Notes: generated from the letters alone by a model not told the origin. Positions 1-8,646 are shown, counted from the first letter of the stretch. The stretch: DNA of 64,000 bases from CATOSP01 sp965216155 (GCA_965216155.1 CBDCFD010000006.1:1406863-1470862), one strand, 5' to 3'. Translations and numbers: made by a program.

Positions 1-1249
1 GGATGAACCGTAGCCGTTCCTGCCGCAATTCCAGCGCAGTGCCCATGAGACGCGCGATGCCTTGTTGGTGCAAGGCGGAGGTAAAGACGACGGGTACATA
101 GGGCATGAAATGGAGACTTTCCCTGACTATGCGGGCGGCGCGTTCCTGGGCGGGACGGCTGCCGTCGGATGCCAGGTCCCACTTGTTCACGACCACAATG
201 AGGCCGCGGCACATCTCCCAGGCCAGGCCGGCTATGTGAGCGTCTTGGGCGGTCGCCAATTCGCTGGCGTCGGTCACCAACAGCGTGATGTCGCTGCGTT
301 GCACGGCGTTCACGGCCCGCATCACGCTGAACTTTTCGATGCCTCTTTCGACACGCCCGCGCCGCCGGATGCCGGCTGTGTCGATCAACACAACGTCCTG
401 ATCGTTGTAGCTCACGTAGGTGTCCAGCGCGTCCCGGGTTGTCCCGGCCTCGGGCGTGACTATGGAGCGTTCATGTCCCAGGATGGAGTTTAGGAGCATG
501 GACTTGCCGACGTTGGTCCGTCCGACGATGGCCAGCTTAAGCTCTTCGGCCTGGGGTGGTCCTGTTACTTCTTCCGCATCGTCTGGGAAGGTGGGCGTGA
601 GGTGGGAACAGACCTTGTCCATAAGTTGGTAGACGCCCAGGTTGTGGTAGGCGCTAATGGGCATGGGGTCATCCAGTCCAAGCTGGAAGAACTCGGAAGC
701 GGCGAACTCCCTGATCTCATTGTCTGCCTTGTTCACGGCAAGGATCACTGGCTTTTGAGTGCGCCGTAGCCGGTCCGCGGCCAGGATGTCGGTGGAGGTG
801 ATCCCTTCCGACCCGTCGGTCAAGAAAATAACCACGTCGGCATCGCTCACGGCCATGTCTGCCTGTTCCTGGACCTTTGTCTGAATCGTACCTTCCGGGC
901 GGGTTTCCAGTCCTCCTGTGTCCACCAGGATGAACTGGTAGTCATCCCACCAGGCTTCGGCCATAAGGCGGTCGCGCGTGGTGCCGGCCACGTCGGTCAC
1001 GATTGCCTGGCGGCGGTTCAGTATGCGGTTGAAAAGGGAGGACTTGCCCACGTTGGGCCGTCCCACTATGGCTACCACCGGAATGGGGGGCTGGGGGACG
1101 GGAGACGTGGGTGCGGGCGCCGCAGGCGCGGAGGTATCGTTTTCCAGCACCCTGAGCCGTCTCGCCGGGTAGAGACCGGCAAGCTCCGGTGGCGGGATAG
1201 GTCCGGCCTCTGGGCCGGACTGTTGGTGAATTTCGGGGTCTATTTCCAT
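1..1249 (-). CDS. der: Ribosome-assembly GTPase Der (EngA), C-terminus beyond window
   Basis: Der is an essential tandem-GTPase that binds the 50S subunit late in ribosome assembly. The minus-strand reading frame has two complete G domains: P-loop GRPNVGKSS at about residues 63-71 with DTGG and NKAD motifs, and a second P-loop GRTNVGKSM near residue 243 with DTAG and NKWD. The start at 1249 is the first ATG after argF (14 bp gap). It gives an unusual N-terminal extension of about 57 residues rich in Pro/Ala/Glu before the first G domain, whereas Der usually begins almost directly with it. The KH-like C-terminal domain is cut off by the window edge. Probably co-transcribed with argF upstream. 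Confidence 0.95.
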   Translation of the reverse strand, partial: MEIDPEIHQQSGPEAGPIPPPELAGLYPARRLRVLENDTSAPAAPAPTSPVPQPPIPVVAIVGRPNVGKSSLFNRILNRRQAIVTDVAGTTRDRLMAEAWWDDYQFILVDTGGLETRPEGTIQTKVQEQADMAVSDADVVIFLTDGSEGITSTDILAADRLRRTQKPVILAVNKADNEIREFAASEFFQLGLDDPMPISAYHNLGVYQLMDKVCSHLTPTFPDDAEEVTGPPQAEELKLAIVGRTNVGKSMLLNSILGHERSIVTPEAGTTRDALDTYVSYNDQDVVLIDTAGIRRRGRVERGIEKFSVMRAVNAVQRSDITLLVTDASELATAQDAHIAGLAWEMCRGLIVVVNKWDLASDGSRPAQERAARIVRESLHFMPYVPVVFTSALHQQGIARLMGTALELRQERLRFI

Positions 1250-1263
1250 TTCGAGCCGCCCGG

Positions 1264-2187
1264 TCACTCGCCGCCCAGGAGCAGTTCCATCACTGCCTTC
1301 TGGGCATGGAGCCGATTGTGGGCTTGGGAGTATGCCACCGATTGGGGGTGGTCCAACATTCCTGGCATGACCTCTTCTCCGTAGTGGACGGGCATGTCGT
1401 GCATGAACAAGGCTCCGGCGCCTGCCTTTTCCATCAAGGCTCCGTCAACAGTGTATCCTTGAAACGCATTTCTACGTATTTCAGCCTCAGTTTCCTGCCC
1501 CATGCTGGTCCATGCGTCGGTGTAGATGACGTCCACACCCCGCACCGCATCGGCGGGGTCCGGGATTGTTTGAACGCGCGGCCCCTGTCCTGACGCCCGG
1601 CTGCGCGCCAGGTCCAGGGTCTCCTGGTCCAGGCAATAACCTCCGGGAGCGGCGATGGTGAATCCCATGCCGACGGGCGGCAGGGCCAGGCAAAGACTGC
1701 GTGCGACGTTGTTGCCGTCACCTACGAAGGTCAGGTTGAGACCCTCCAGGTTATCTTTGTTCTCCTGGATAGTAAGCAGGTCCGCCATTATCTGACATGG
1801 GTGCTCCCAATCGGACAGAGCATTGATGACGGGGACGGTGGAGTATTCGGCCAACTGTTGCAGCGCCTCGTGGGAGAAAACCCGGGCCACTATGCCATCC
1901 ACGTAGCCGGATAGGACACGGCCCACATCCGAAGCAGGCTCGCGCGTTCCCAGGCCAACCTCTTCGGGGCCGAGATAGAAGGAGAACCCTCCAAGCTGCT
2001 GAACGCCGACCTGGAAGCTGGACCTGGTGCGCAAGGAAGGCTTCTCGAAAAGCAGGGCGATGCTCTTGCCCTGAAGGGGTCTGTGACCATCATCGCCGGA
2101 CTTCATTTCTCTCGCCCTGCGGAGGACGTGAAGAGTCTCGTCCGCTGTGAGGTCGGTTACGGAAAGCAGGACTCTTTTAGTTGGCAT
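1264..2187 (-). CDS. argF: Ornithine carbamoyltransferase
   Basis: Cytosolic enzyme of arginine synthesis, making citrulline from carbamoyl phosphate and ornithine. The carbamoyl-phosphate site KPSLRTRSSF (variant of the STRTR motif), HPCQIMADL and the ornithine-loop YTDAWTSMGQE are all present. The usual HCLP motif near the C-terminus reads HDMPVHYGEEV, so the conserved Cys is Asp. ATG 2187 is preferred over an upstream TTG at 2223 because GGAG lies about 12 nt upstream and homologues start near this point. It gives 307 aa, the normal length. It sits 14 bp upstream of der on the same strand, so the two probably share a transcript. Confidence 0.92.
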   Translation of the reverse strand: MPTKRVLLSVTDLTADETLHVLRRAREMKSGDDGHRPLQGKSIALLFEKPSLRTRSSFQVGVQQLGGFSFYLGPEEVGLGTREPASDVGRVLSGYVDGIVARVFSHEALQQLAEYSTVPVINALSDWEHPCQIMADLLTIQENKDNLEGLNLTFVGDGNNVARSLCLALPPVGMGFTIAAPGGYCLDQETLDLARSRASGQGPRVQTIPDPADAVRGVDVIYTDAWTSMGQETEAEIRRNAFQGYTVDGALMEKAGAGALFMHDMPVHYGEEVMPGMLDHPQSVAYSQAHNRLHAQKAVMELLLGGE

Positions 2188-2292
2188 ATCAAGCCCACTC
2201 CGACCGGCAGCATCATATCTCAATATGGGCGCCCGTTCAAGCTGAGTACGAGAACATTGCGAAACTCCACTGCCCCCATGTGTCGCTTCCGG

Positions 2293-2320
2293 CGTCGCTC
2301 CCGCGTTCGCGGGAGCGACG
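2293..2320. repeat. Palindrome CGTCGCTCCCGCG-TTCG-CGGGAGCGACG
   Basis: Near-perfect 12-13 bp arms around a TTCG tetraloop directly upstream of argF. It could act as a terminator-like or REP-like unit, but no T-tract follows on either strand. Confidence 0.7.
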
Positions 2321-2337
2321 AGCTATCGTAGAGGATT

Positions 2338-2364
2338 CCTGCCCCCGTTCAAGCCGGGGGCAGG
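2338..2364. repeat. CCTGCCCCCG...CGGGGGCAGG palindrome
   Basis: Ten-bp perfect arms. Related palindromes are found inserted inside the ISAs1 transposase at 46728-46747 and 45931-45953, so this appears to be one member of a small dispersed family. Confidence 0.65.
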
Positions 2365-2599
2365 CTCTTCGCGGGAAATTGTGGGCCATTTTGGTACATT
2401 GGGCCTGGCGGCGGGTTAGGGTGCGATGGCACACATTCGGGTGCTCTGAAGCTGGAGAATTTATTTCAGGGAAATTGTGGGCCACATTGGACCTGGCGAC
2501 GGGTTAGGGATTTGGACCGGGACGGACTTCCGGCAAGGATTATGGTAGCAGGTGGTCACCCCAGGTGGGAAGGGCAGGGTGTCAGCAGTCCAATTCAAG

Positions 2600-2613
2600 A
2601 CGCGATTGCCCTG
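2600..2613. repeat. Solo ISAs1-type terminal repeat
   Basis: ACGCGATTGCCCTG is identical to the right end of the ISAs1-like element (47040-47053). No partner end or transposase lies nearby, so it is a relic or a chance match. Confidence 0.45.
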
Positions 2614-2705
2614 CCCTTCAAGCTGAGTACCCCGCCGCCGTCGGCGCCGCATCTGTTATGATACAACTCCGGGACCCATTTTGAGTGATACGGAGGCACA
2701 GGTTT

Positions 2706-3059
2706 ATGGCAAGCGCCGGAATTGCCCCCGGACTGAAGGGAGAGCGGCAGACCATCGTCTGCGAGCACAACGTCGCCAACCATGTGAACAAGTTCAGCAC
2801 GCCGTCGATGATTGGCTTAATGGAAGGGGCTTCGATAGAGGCTGTCCGGGGACTGCTGGACGATAGTCAGACGTCGGTTGGATACGAGGTCAACGTCAGG
2901 CACATCGCCCCCGCAGACATCGGAGCGACCATCACGGCCCACGCCGAGTTGGTGGAAGTGGACCGCAACCGGTTATTGTTCAATGTGGTTGCTTTTGACG
3001 GCGACACCAAGATCGGCGAAGGGACACACCGCCGCGCGGTCATCGGGACCAACCGGTGA
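2706..3059 (+). CDS. FlK-like hotdog-fold thioesterase
   Basis: A 117-aa single-domain hotdog protein resembling the fluoroacetyl-CoA thioesterase (FlK) family of small acyl-CoA thioesterases. The segment FSTPSMIGLMEGAS (Thr and Glu of the active site) and the GEGTHRRAVI segment (His) match the Thr/Glu/His arrangement of FlK, although the natural acyl-CoA is unknown. The start at ATG 2706 is supported by GGAGG 9 nt upstream, better than the GTG at 2685. It stands alone between argF and the TIR gene. Confidence 0.8.
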   Translation: MASAGIAPGLKGERQTIVCEHNVANHVNKFSTPSMIGLMEGASIEAVRGLLDDSQTSVGYEVNVRHIAPADIGATITAHAELVEVDRNRLLFNVVAFDGDTKIGEGTHRRAVIGTNR

Positions 3060-3162
3060 GATGCGGTGGTTGAGCAAACCGCGCCAGTGATTCAACTCGC
3101 ATGAGGGCGTATGCTAAAATCCCATCTGCTTAGTCCTAAACGTCTCGTTTGGAGTGGCTGAT

Positions 3163-4431
3163 ATGGCCAATATGGAACACGTACTACTCGTAAAACGGGG
3201 CCGGGATACGGTGGCCCGTTGGCGTGAGGAGCACCCCGGTGAAAACATGGACCTCAACGCCTCGTACATGAGCTATGCACGTATCCCGCAGGTAGACCTG
3301 TCGGGAGCCGATATCCGGGACTCCGACCTGATGGGCGCGACATTGCCGCGCGCGAATCTATCGGGATGCCGGCTGAACCCCTGCCACATGTACCGGGCTG
3401 ACCTGCGTCAGGCCAATGTAACCCGCGCTTTATTGAACGGGGCGAATCTGAGAGGGGCCAACTCGTCTCGGGCCGATTTCTCCGGCTCGGATATGGACCG
3501 GATAGTGCTCTCGGATGCCAACCTGTCGGGCGCGAACCTCTCCGGCACCAACCTGTCCCGTGCCAACCTGACCGGGACCAACCTGACCGGCGCGGACCTT
3601 TCAGGCGCCATCCTGAACCGGGCCAACTTGACCAGGACCAACTTGACCGACGCCATTCTGGACGGATCCGACTTTTACGAGGCGATCTTCAATAGCGTCG
3701 CAATGGAAGGCACGCAGTTCAGCGGCAGTATCGTGGGATACACGGTCTTTCAGAATTGCGACTTTAGCGGAGCCATCGGGTTGGACGCGGTCCGGCACGA
3801 CGGCCCCAGCACCATTGGCATTGACTCGTTCTACAGGTCCAAGGGCCGAATCACCACGGAGTTCCTGAGGAACGCGGGTGTCCCCGAAGGGATGGCCGAT
3901 TTCCAGGGTTCTATATTAGACGTGGAGGTACCGCTGGAGGACTGCTTCATCTCCTGCGCGGACGAGGACGTGGCGTTCGCCGTGACCTTGAGAAACGATC
4001 TTCAAGGGCATGGGGTGCGCTGTTGGGTTTTTGCCGAGGGTGCGAGAGGCAGCGCCCTGGTGGAGAGGCACAGCACTTCCGACCAGGAAGAAGTGGAGCG
4101 GTGGGTCCGCCCTTACGATAAGCTGGTGGTTGTCTCCTCGGTGAACACAATGGAAAGCGAAAGCGTGCGGAATGATCTCCGGCAGGCCCAGGAGCAGCAA
4201 ACAGCCAAGGACGAGTGGCTGCTCTATCTGGCAGCTTCCGACGGAACGTTCTCGGCCCAGAGCCGGAACCGGCAGGTGCGCGGCCTGGCCACGGAGCATG
4301 TGGTCTTCAACCTGCAGACCAGGGATTCGGACTCGGAGACCTATCAGCAGGAACTGGCGCGGTTGGCGGACGCTCTGAAGCAGACACAACCCCGGAGCGC
4401 GGGGGCGCCGGTTGTAGACATGCAACTGTAG
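3163..4431 (+). CDS. Pentapeptide-repeat protein with C-terminal TIR-like domain
   Basis: Residues about 45-210 are pentapeptide repeats of the A(D/N)LSG type, which fold as a right-handed quadrilateral beta-helix. From about residue 265 a TIR-like domain begins (EDCFISCADEDVAFAVTL, then GVRCWVF and DKLVVVSS). TIR domains in bacteria often act as NAD-consuming effectors. Here the position of the usual catalytic Glu (W-V-x-x-E in active members) reads SVRNDL, so Glu is Asp and Trp is Ser, and activity is uncertain. Start ATG 3163 has GGAG 8 nt upstream; a GTG at 3154 is less likely. The next gene, 38 bp downstream, is HEPN-like, suggesting a two-gene unit. Confidence 0.8.
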   Translation: MANMEHVLLVKRGRDTVARWREEHPGENMDLNASYMSYARIPQVDLSGADIRDSDLMGATLPRANLSGCRLNPCHMYRADLRQANVTRALLNGANLRGANSSRADFSGSDMDRIVLSDANLSGANLSGTNLSRANLTGTNLTGADLSGAILNRANLTRTNLTDAILDGSDFYEAIFNSVAMEGTQFSGSIVGYTVFQNCDFSGAIGLDAVRHDGPSTIGIDSFYRSKGRITTEFLRNAGVPEGMADFQGSILDVEVPLEDCFISCADEDVAFAVTLRNDLQGHGVRCWVFAEGARGSALVERHSTSDQEEVERWVRPYDKLVVVSSVNTMESESVRNDLRQAQEQQTAKDEWLLYLAASDGTFSAQSRNRQVRGLATEHVVFNLQTRDSDSETYQQELARLADALKQTQPRSAGAPVVDMQL

Positions 4432-4469
4432 GGGGACGCCAACCTTGTCACTCTAGGGCCAGGTATCCG

Positions 4470-5006
4470 ATGTTTAACTCCCGGTCGGAAAGGTACAAGG
4501 CTATAGGTCGCCATCTGATTGAACAAGCCGAATACGGACTGTCAGTCAATGGAGACCTGCTGCAGGCGTCGGAAAAGACCTGGGGCGCAGTGGCCCAAGC
4601 GGTCAAGACGGTAGCACAAGACCGAAACTGGAACCACAGCAGCCACGACCAGATACGCGACGCCGCCATCATTCTATCCCATGAGTTTGGCCTGCCACGC
4701 CTGCGTGAGCGGTTTAACGCGGCCAACGAACTGCACCGCAATTTCTACGAGCACCTGTTGGGCTATGATGACCTGCTGGACGGTATCCGGATAGTCCGTC
4801 TGATTATTGAGGACTTGGAGTGGGTCCAGGACCAGGAACCCCGTCCATTTGTTCCTCAATCCCGCCAGCAGGAATCGCGCATGTCGAATCTGACAGGACC
4901 CAACCCGCGGCGCTTGCCGGACGACATATCGGAAGAGCGTTTGCCACCCATAGAAGCGGAACCGCCGGACGATCACGACTTGGGCAGCATCCGGGACAAC
5001 TCTTAG
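4470..5006 (+). CDS. PaREP1/HEPN-like protein
   Basis: A 178-aa, mostly helical protein. Residues about 10-115 match the PaREP1 pattern (ASEKTWGAVAQAVKTVAQ, then SSHDQI and LHRNFYEH). The last motif, R90-N-F-Y-E-H95, has the R-x4-H spacing of HEPN ribonucleases, with Asn after Arg as is common. The tail from about residue 125 is Pro/Asp/Glu-rich and probably disordered. It lies 38 bp downstream of the pentapeptide-TIR gene on the same strand and could be a toxin, antitoxin or effector partner. HEPN membership is an inference from helical pattern and motif. Confidence 0.65.
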   Translation: MFNSRSERYKAIGRHLIEQAEYGLSVNGDLLQASEKTWGAVAQAVKTVAQDRNWNHSSHDQIRDAAIILSHEFGLPRLRERFNAANELHRNFYEHLLGYDDLLDGIRIVRLIIEDLEWVQDQEPRPFVPQSRQQESRMSNLTGPNPRRLPDDISEERLPPIEAEPPDDHDLGSIRDNS

Positions 5007-5379
5007 GTCCGGACGGCCCTGCATATCAACTCGCCTATTTTACATACTTTATGTGCAAGGCCGGCGCAACCACATTGATTTTGGCGCGAAGTGTCAAGGA
5101 ATTGGGTGAAAGAGGAAGCGGGGGGTGTTGGCCAGAATAAACGGCCGGTCAAACAGGCAAGGCAGAACTTCTAGGCAGGTTTGCGGAGAGCTATAATTCC
5201 GTAATCGCGGATGGGACAATAGTTTATGTGCAAGGCCGGTCCGGGCATCTGTCCAAGGCGCCGATGCTATGCTCCGGCTCACTGTTTCTCCATTTCCGGC
5301 GCCATCGCCTGACGTGAAAGGGCCAGAGGAATATTCCTCCGGCCCTGACTGCCGTGGTGGTGATGGACTCGTTGGAAGG
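5007..5379. other. Intergenic region with a 17-bp direct repeat
   Basis: No gene seen. TTTATGTGCAAGGCCGG occurs at 5048-5064 and again at 5223-5239. The right end carries the terminator of the downstream minus-strand gene. Confidence 0.6.
5320..5345 (-). terminator. Hairpin terminator after the first Rdh-like gene
   Basis: GGGCC and GAGGAA arms pair with TTCCTC and GGCCC around a short AT loop, 35 bp beyond the stop codon of the minus-strand gene at 5380. Confidence 0.65.
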
Positions 5380-6654
5380 CTAGATGTAGTCTTCCTCTTC
5401 GTACATCATTTCCAGGTTGTCCCTGCTCTGGGATGCACCGCGGGCAACTTCCTCGCGGAGGGAATCCAGCATGTCGCCAGTGATGACGCCGCCGGATGCG
5501 CGGGCCTTTTCCTTGAACTGGCTGAATGCCCAGTCCTCGGTGTCGCCAGCGGGCATGTCGAAGAAGTCGCGGTCGAATACCGGCATTTCACCGGGGCCGA
5601 AGTAGCCCTTGCCCTCGAGGATGTAACCTTCGAGATCATGGGTGCCCTTGCCAAGGACCTGTCCGGTCTGGGCGTAGTGCTCCATCACGTTCTTGATGCC
5701 GTACTTCTGGATAGGGCAGACCTTCATGCAGATACCGCAACCGAGGTAGCGGGCCATTACAGGGCGGCAGCGCTTGAAGTAGAGCTTGTTCTTCTCAAGA
5801 CCACGCCACCAGATCTTGTCGCGCATGAGGGCGCGGCCGGGGCAGCGGTTGACGCAGACCTGGCAGACCTGACAGAAAGCGTGGATGCCATAATCCACGG
5901 GCTTGTCGTAGGAAACGTTGGCGTCGGTGGTGATCATCATGATCCGGCAGCGGGAGCCCTCATGGGGGGTCAACAGGTAGCCGCAGGCTCCGAGCTGGCC
6001 GAGACCGGCCTCGACGAACATGGGGATGTAAGGGCCGGTGTTGTCGTTGGGGCTATGGACCTGGGCGCGGTAGCCGAGGGAATTGATGAAATTGCCCAGT
6101 TCGAGTCCCGCAGCGCCTTCCGTCCGGTAGGTGCTGGAGTGGACGATCTCAGCGTCGACGCTGGGGATCGTCTGGGTGGGCTCGTAGTCCTGTTCGAAGG
6201 CCAGGCAGATGACGTGGGGGAATTTCACCCAGTCCTTCTTACTCTGGTAGGTGTAACGGTGGTCATAGTAAGTGATGCCAACTTCCAGGAATCCGAGATC
6301 GCGGGCCTTCTGCTTGATCTGCTCGGTGACGTCTTCGCCCGAGGGCTCGACGGAAGGTTCTTGGTCGCCGGTGAGCCGGGCGGCCATGATCAAGGGACGG
6401 TTGAGCTTGTCGTGCTCTTTGCGGATCTCTCGCATCTCAACGTGCTGGTCACGGAATGTGTTGGCCCAGTCACGGGAAGCTCGCTCGGTGATGTTCATGG
6501 TTTCCAGCGGGTACTCTCTGGCGTACCAGTCAACCTCGCGCTGGTTGAGGGGTATTCCGGGCACGGATTCCAGTTCTTCGGGAACAGGAATCGTTACCGG
6601 AGCCTCGCCAGGGAATTTGCCCGGTCGTACGACCTCGTGGCCTATCTTTAGCAT
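5380..6654 (-). CDS. Reductive-dehalogenase-like cobalamin/4Fe-4S protein, paralogue 1
   Basis: A 424-aa protein with the architecture of the reductive dehalogenase/epoxyqueuosine reductase superfamily: an N-terminal cobalamin-binding-type region (VHSSTYRTEG, GACGYLLTPHEGSRC) and two 4Fe-4S motifs, C261-x2-C-x2-C-x3-CP271 and C296...C306-x2-C-x3-CP313. Respiratory RdhA proteins carry a twin-arginine signal; none is visible here, so it is probably cytoplasmic and its electron acceptor unknown. Start ATG 6654 (GGGAGGAGC upstream) matches the MLKIGHEVVRPG start of both paralogues; an upstream in-frame start at 6738 lacks this support. No membrane anchor (RdhB) lies nearby. It has its own promoter and terminator. 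Confidence 0.85.
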   Translation of the reverse strand: MLKIGHEVVRPGKFPGEAPVTIPVPEELESVPGIPLNQREVDWYAREYPLETMNITERASRDWANTFRDQHVEMREIRKEHDKLNRPLIMAARLTGDQEPSVEPSGEDVTEQIKQKARDLGFLEVGITYYDHRYTYQSKKDWVKFPHVICLAFEQDYEPTQTIPSVDAEIVHSSTYRTEGAAGLELGNFINSLGYRAQVHSPNDNTGPYIPMFVEAGLGQLGACGYLLTPHEGSRCRIMMITTDANVSYDKPVDYGIHAFCQVCQVCVNRCPGRALMRDKIWWRGLEKNKLYFKRCRPVMARYLGCGICMKVCPIQKYGIKNVMEHYAQTGQVLGKGTHDLEGYILEGKGYFGPGEMPVFDRDFFDMPAGDTEDWAFSQFKEKARASGGVITGDMLDSLREEVARGASQSRDNLEMMYEEEDYI

Positions 6655-6709
6655 GCGCTCCTCCCTAGTTGATTGGATAGAAGGTACGGGTAACCCCAAG
6701 GTAAAGCCA

Positions 6710-6738
6710 AAGATACCGGCTCGCCGAATATTTGTCAA
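6710..6738 (-). promoter_or_regulatory. Sigma-70-type promoter of Rdh-like paralogue 1
   Basis: On the minus strand TTGACA, 17 bp, TATCTT, about 55 bp upstream of the start codon. The two other paralogues have the same TTGACA and 17-bp spacing. Apart from this promoter and the terminators at 6888-6958, nothing else is seen in 6655-6978. Confidence 0.75.
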
Positions 6739-6887
6739 CCCTATGTGGATGGAACAACTTTATTGCGATTCACAATACACGCGCATGGTCCTGGAGATAG
6801 TTGGAGGGGTATCGTGATGGCGGAATTCTAGGCCGTTATCCTTCCAAGGAGAAGGCCGGGATTGCCGGGTGCGGGGTTTATAAAAGC

Positions 6888-6917
6888 CAAGGGGCTGGCG
6901 ATTCCGCCAGTCCCTTG
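6888..6917 (-). terminator. Hairpin downstream of paralogue 2
   Basis: CAAGGGGCTGGCG pairs with CGCCAGTCCCTTG (one G-T) around ATTC. It lies 60 bp past the stop of the minus-strand gene. Confidence 0.6.
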
Positions 6918-6937
6918 TGGTTTCCGGGTGTGACGCC

Positions 6938-6958
6938 CAGGTGGAGGCTCTCCACCTG
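6938..6958 (-). terminator. Second hairpin downstream of paralogue 2
   Basis: CAGGTGGAG and CTCCACCTG, perfect 9-bp arms with a 3-nt loop, 20 bp past the stop codon. Together with 6888-6917 it forms a tandem terminator. Confidence 0.55.
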
Positions 6959-6978
6959 AGCGCCGGGTCAGTCCAGGT

Positions 6979-8265
6979 TTAGATGTAGTCCGCGTCGATG
7001 TTGTTCATTTCGTCCATCATCGCGACAACGTCATATTCCTGGCCGAGAGCCTTGACCATTTCGCCCTTGAGCTCTTCGAGCATCTCGTCCGAGACGTCGC
7101 CACCAGCGGAGCGAGCCTTGGACTTGAACTCTTCGAACGCGTGGTCTTCGATGGTGCCGGTGGGCATGTCGAAGAAGTCGCGGTCGAATACCGGCATTTC
7201 ACCGGGGCCGAAGTAGCCCTTGCCCTCGAGGGTGTAGCCTTCGAGGTCGTGGGTGCCCTTGCCGAGGACCTGTCCGGTGTCGGCGTAGTGGTCCATGACG
7301 TTCTTCAGGCCATACTTCTGGATCGGGCAGACCTTCATGCAGACACCGCAACCGAGGTAGCGGGCCATTACAGGGCGGCAGCGCTTGAAGTAGAGTTTGT
7401 TCTTCTCAAGACCACGCCACCAGATCTTGTCGCGCATGAGGGCGCGGCCGGGGCAGCGGTTGACGCACACCTGGCAGACTTGACAGAAGGCGTGGATGCC
7501 GTAATCGACGGGCTTGTCGTAGGTGATCTGGGCGTCGGTGGTGACCATCATCAGGCGACAGCGGTTGCCCTGGTGAGGGGTCAACAGGTAGCCACAGGCT
7601 CCGAGCTGGCCAAGGCCGGCTTCCACGAACATGGGGATGACCGGTCCGGTGGCGTCGCTGGAGTGGATTACGTGGGCCTTGTAACCCAGGGAGCGGATGT
7701 AGTTACCCAGCTCGAGACCGGCAGCAGCCTGCGTCCGGTAGGTGCTGGAGTGGACGATCTCCGCGTCTACGCTGGGGATGGTCTGGGTGGGCTCGAAGTC
7801 CTGCTCATAGGCCAAGCAGATGGCGTGGGGCAGGAAGGTGAAATTCCTCTTGCTCTGGAACTCGTAACGATGGTCGTAGGGAGCAATTCCTACTTCCAGG
7901 TAACCTAGCTCACGGGCCTTGTCCTTGATCAACTGGGTGACGTCCTCGCCTGTGGGCTCAACGGCGGGCTCCATCTCGGCGGTGGCGCGGCCAGCAAGGA
8001 TCAGTCCGCGGTTGAGCTTGTCGTGCTCTTTGCGGATCTCACGCATCTCGACGTGAAGGTCGCGCATGGCGTTGGACCAGTCACGGGAGGCGCGCTCGGT
8101 GTAGTTGATTGATTCCAGAGGGTATTCGCGGGCATACCAGTCAACTTCCCGGTTGTTGAGAGGAATACCGGGTACGGTTTCCAACTCCTCGGGAACGGGA
8201 ATGGTGACGTCTGCCTCGCCCCATTTTGAGCCGGGCCTTACGACCTCATGGCCGATCTTTAGCAT
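6979..8265 (-). CDS. Reductive-dehalogenase-like cobalamin/4Fe-4S protein, paralogue 2
   Basis: 428 aa, colinear with the neighbouring paralogues from MLKIGHEVVRPG to the acidic C-terminal DYI. The central ferredoxin segment (HAFCQVCQVCVNRCPG, then RCRPVMARYLGCGVCMKVCP) is almost identical at DNA level to the other two copies, while the N-terminal 200 residues and the last 80 differ more. That pattern suggests duplication with divergence of the substrate-facing part or gene conversion of the middle. GGGAGGAG lies just upstream of ATG 8265. No Tat signal or membrane segment. The substrate is unknown: an organohalide, an epoxide or another cobalamin substrate are all possible. Confidence 0.85.
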   Translation of the reverse strand: MLKIGHEVVRPGSKWGEADVTIPVPEELETVPGIPLNNREVDWYAREYPLESINYTERASRDWSNAMRDLHVEMREIRKEHDKLNRGLILAGRATAEMEPAVEPTGEDVTQLIKDKARELGYLEVGIAPYDHRYEFQSKRNFTFLPHAICLAYEQDFEPTQTIPSVDAEIVHSSTYRTQAAAGLELGNYIRSLGYKAHVIHSSDATGPVIPMFVEAGLGQLGACGYLLTPHQGNRCRLMMVTTDAQITYDKPVDYGIHAFCQVCQVCVNRCPGRALMRDKIWWRGLEKNKLYFKRCRPVMARYLGCGVCMKVCPIQKYGLKNVMDHYADTGQVLGKGTHDLEGYTLEGKGYFGPGEMPVFDRDFFDMPTGTIEDHAFEEFKSKARSAGGDVSDEMLEELKGEMVKALGQEYDVVAMMDEMNNIDADYI

Positions 8266-8321
8266 ATCTTCTCCTCCCAGTAAAGTGCCTCATGGACGCA
8301 CGCGTCCGAGTTCTGCCCCAA

Positions 8322-8350
8322 ACAATATATGTCCAAGATACGTATGTCAA
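8322..8350 (-). promoter_or_regulatory. Sigma-70-type promoter of Rdh-like paralogue 2
   Basis: Minus strand TTGACA, 17 bp, TATTGT; the start codon is about 57 bp further on. The rest of the intergenic stretch 8351-8580 shows no gene or clear element. Confidence 0.8.
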
Positions 8351-8580
8351 TAGCGTATAGGGAGCAATTTTCGTTTCTCTTGGATAATTCACAACTCAAC
8401 TGTGAGTGGCTATGAGCATCGTAGAAATAGCGGCGAAAATAGCAACGAAATTCGTAATAAGGATACGAAGTCTCTCGCCTCTGGATGCGCTCATGCGGAG
8501 TTAATTCCTAGGCCGAATCCGGACTGGACTTGGGATTTCATCCGTGGCGGCAATCTCCGGCGATTGTTCCCGCAAATAAA

Positions 8581-8613
8581 CTGGCCGTGAGCCATCCAGA
8601 GGCTCACGGCCAG
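8581..8613 (-). terminator. Terminator after paralogue 3
   Basis: Perfect 13-bp arms CTGGCCGTGAGCC and GGCTCACGGCCAG with a 7-nt loop, 34 bp past the stop codon of the minus-strand gene. Confidence 0.75.
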
Positions 8614-8646
8614 CACAACCTGCCAGGTTAACCAAGCCGGAGTTAG

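Larger units (their letters stand above)
2188..2705. other. Intergenic region with palindromes and a divergent direct repeat
   Basis: No convincing gene. A hairpin at 2293-2320 (13-bp arms, TTCG loop) and another at 2338-2364 (CCTGCCCCCG arms) sit side by side. A segment starting GGGAAATTGTGGGCCA at 2373 recurs at 2469, and a following GGCGNCGGGTTAGGG block recurs too, so the stretch 2373-2509 is an imperfect tandem duplication with a period near 90-96 bp. At 2600-2613 ACGCGATTGCCCTG matches the terminal repeat of the ISAs1-like element at 45769-47053. Confidence 0.7.

Noticed and set aside
5269..6651. A 460-codon open frame on the plus strand opposite Rdh-like paralogue 1 (and similar ones opposite paralogues 2 and 3)
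   Set aside because: It is the antisense shadow of a well-supported gene; the translation is Val/Ala/Gly-rich without domains and repeats in all three copies only because the sense strand is conserved.
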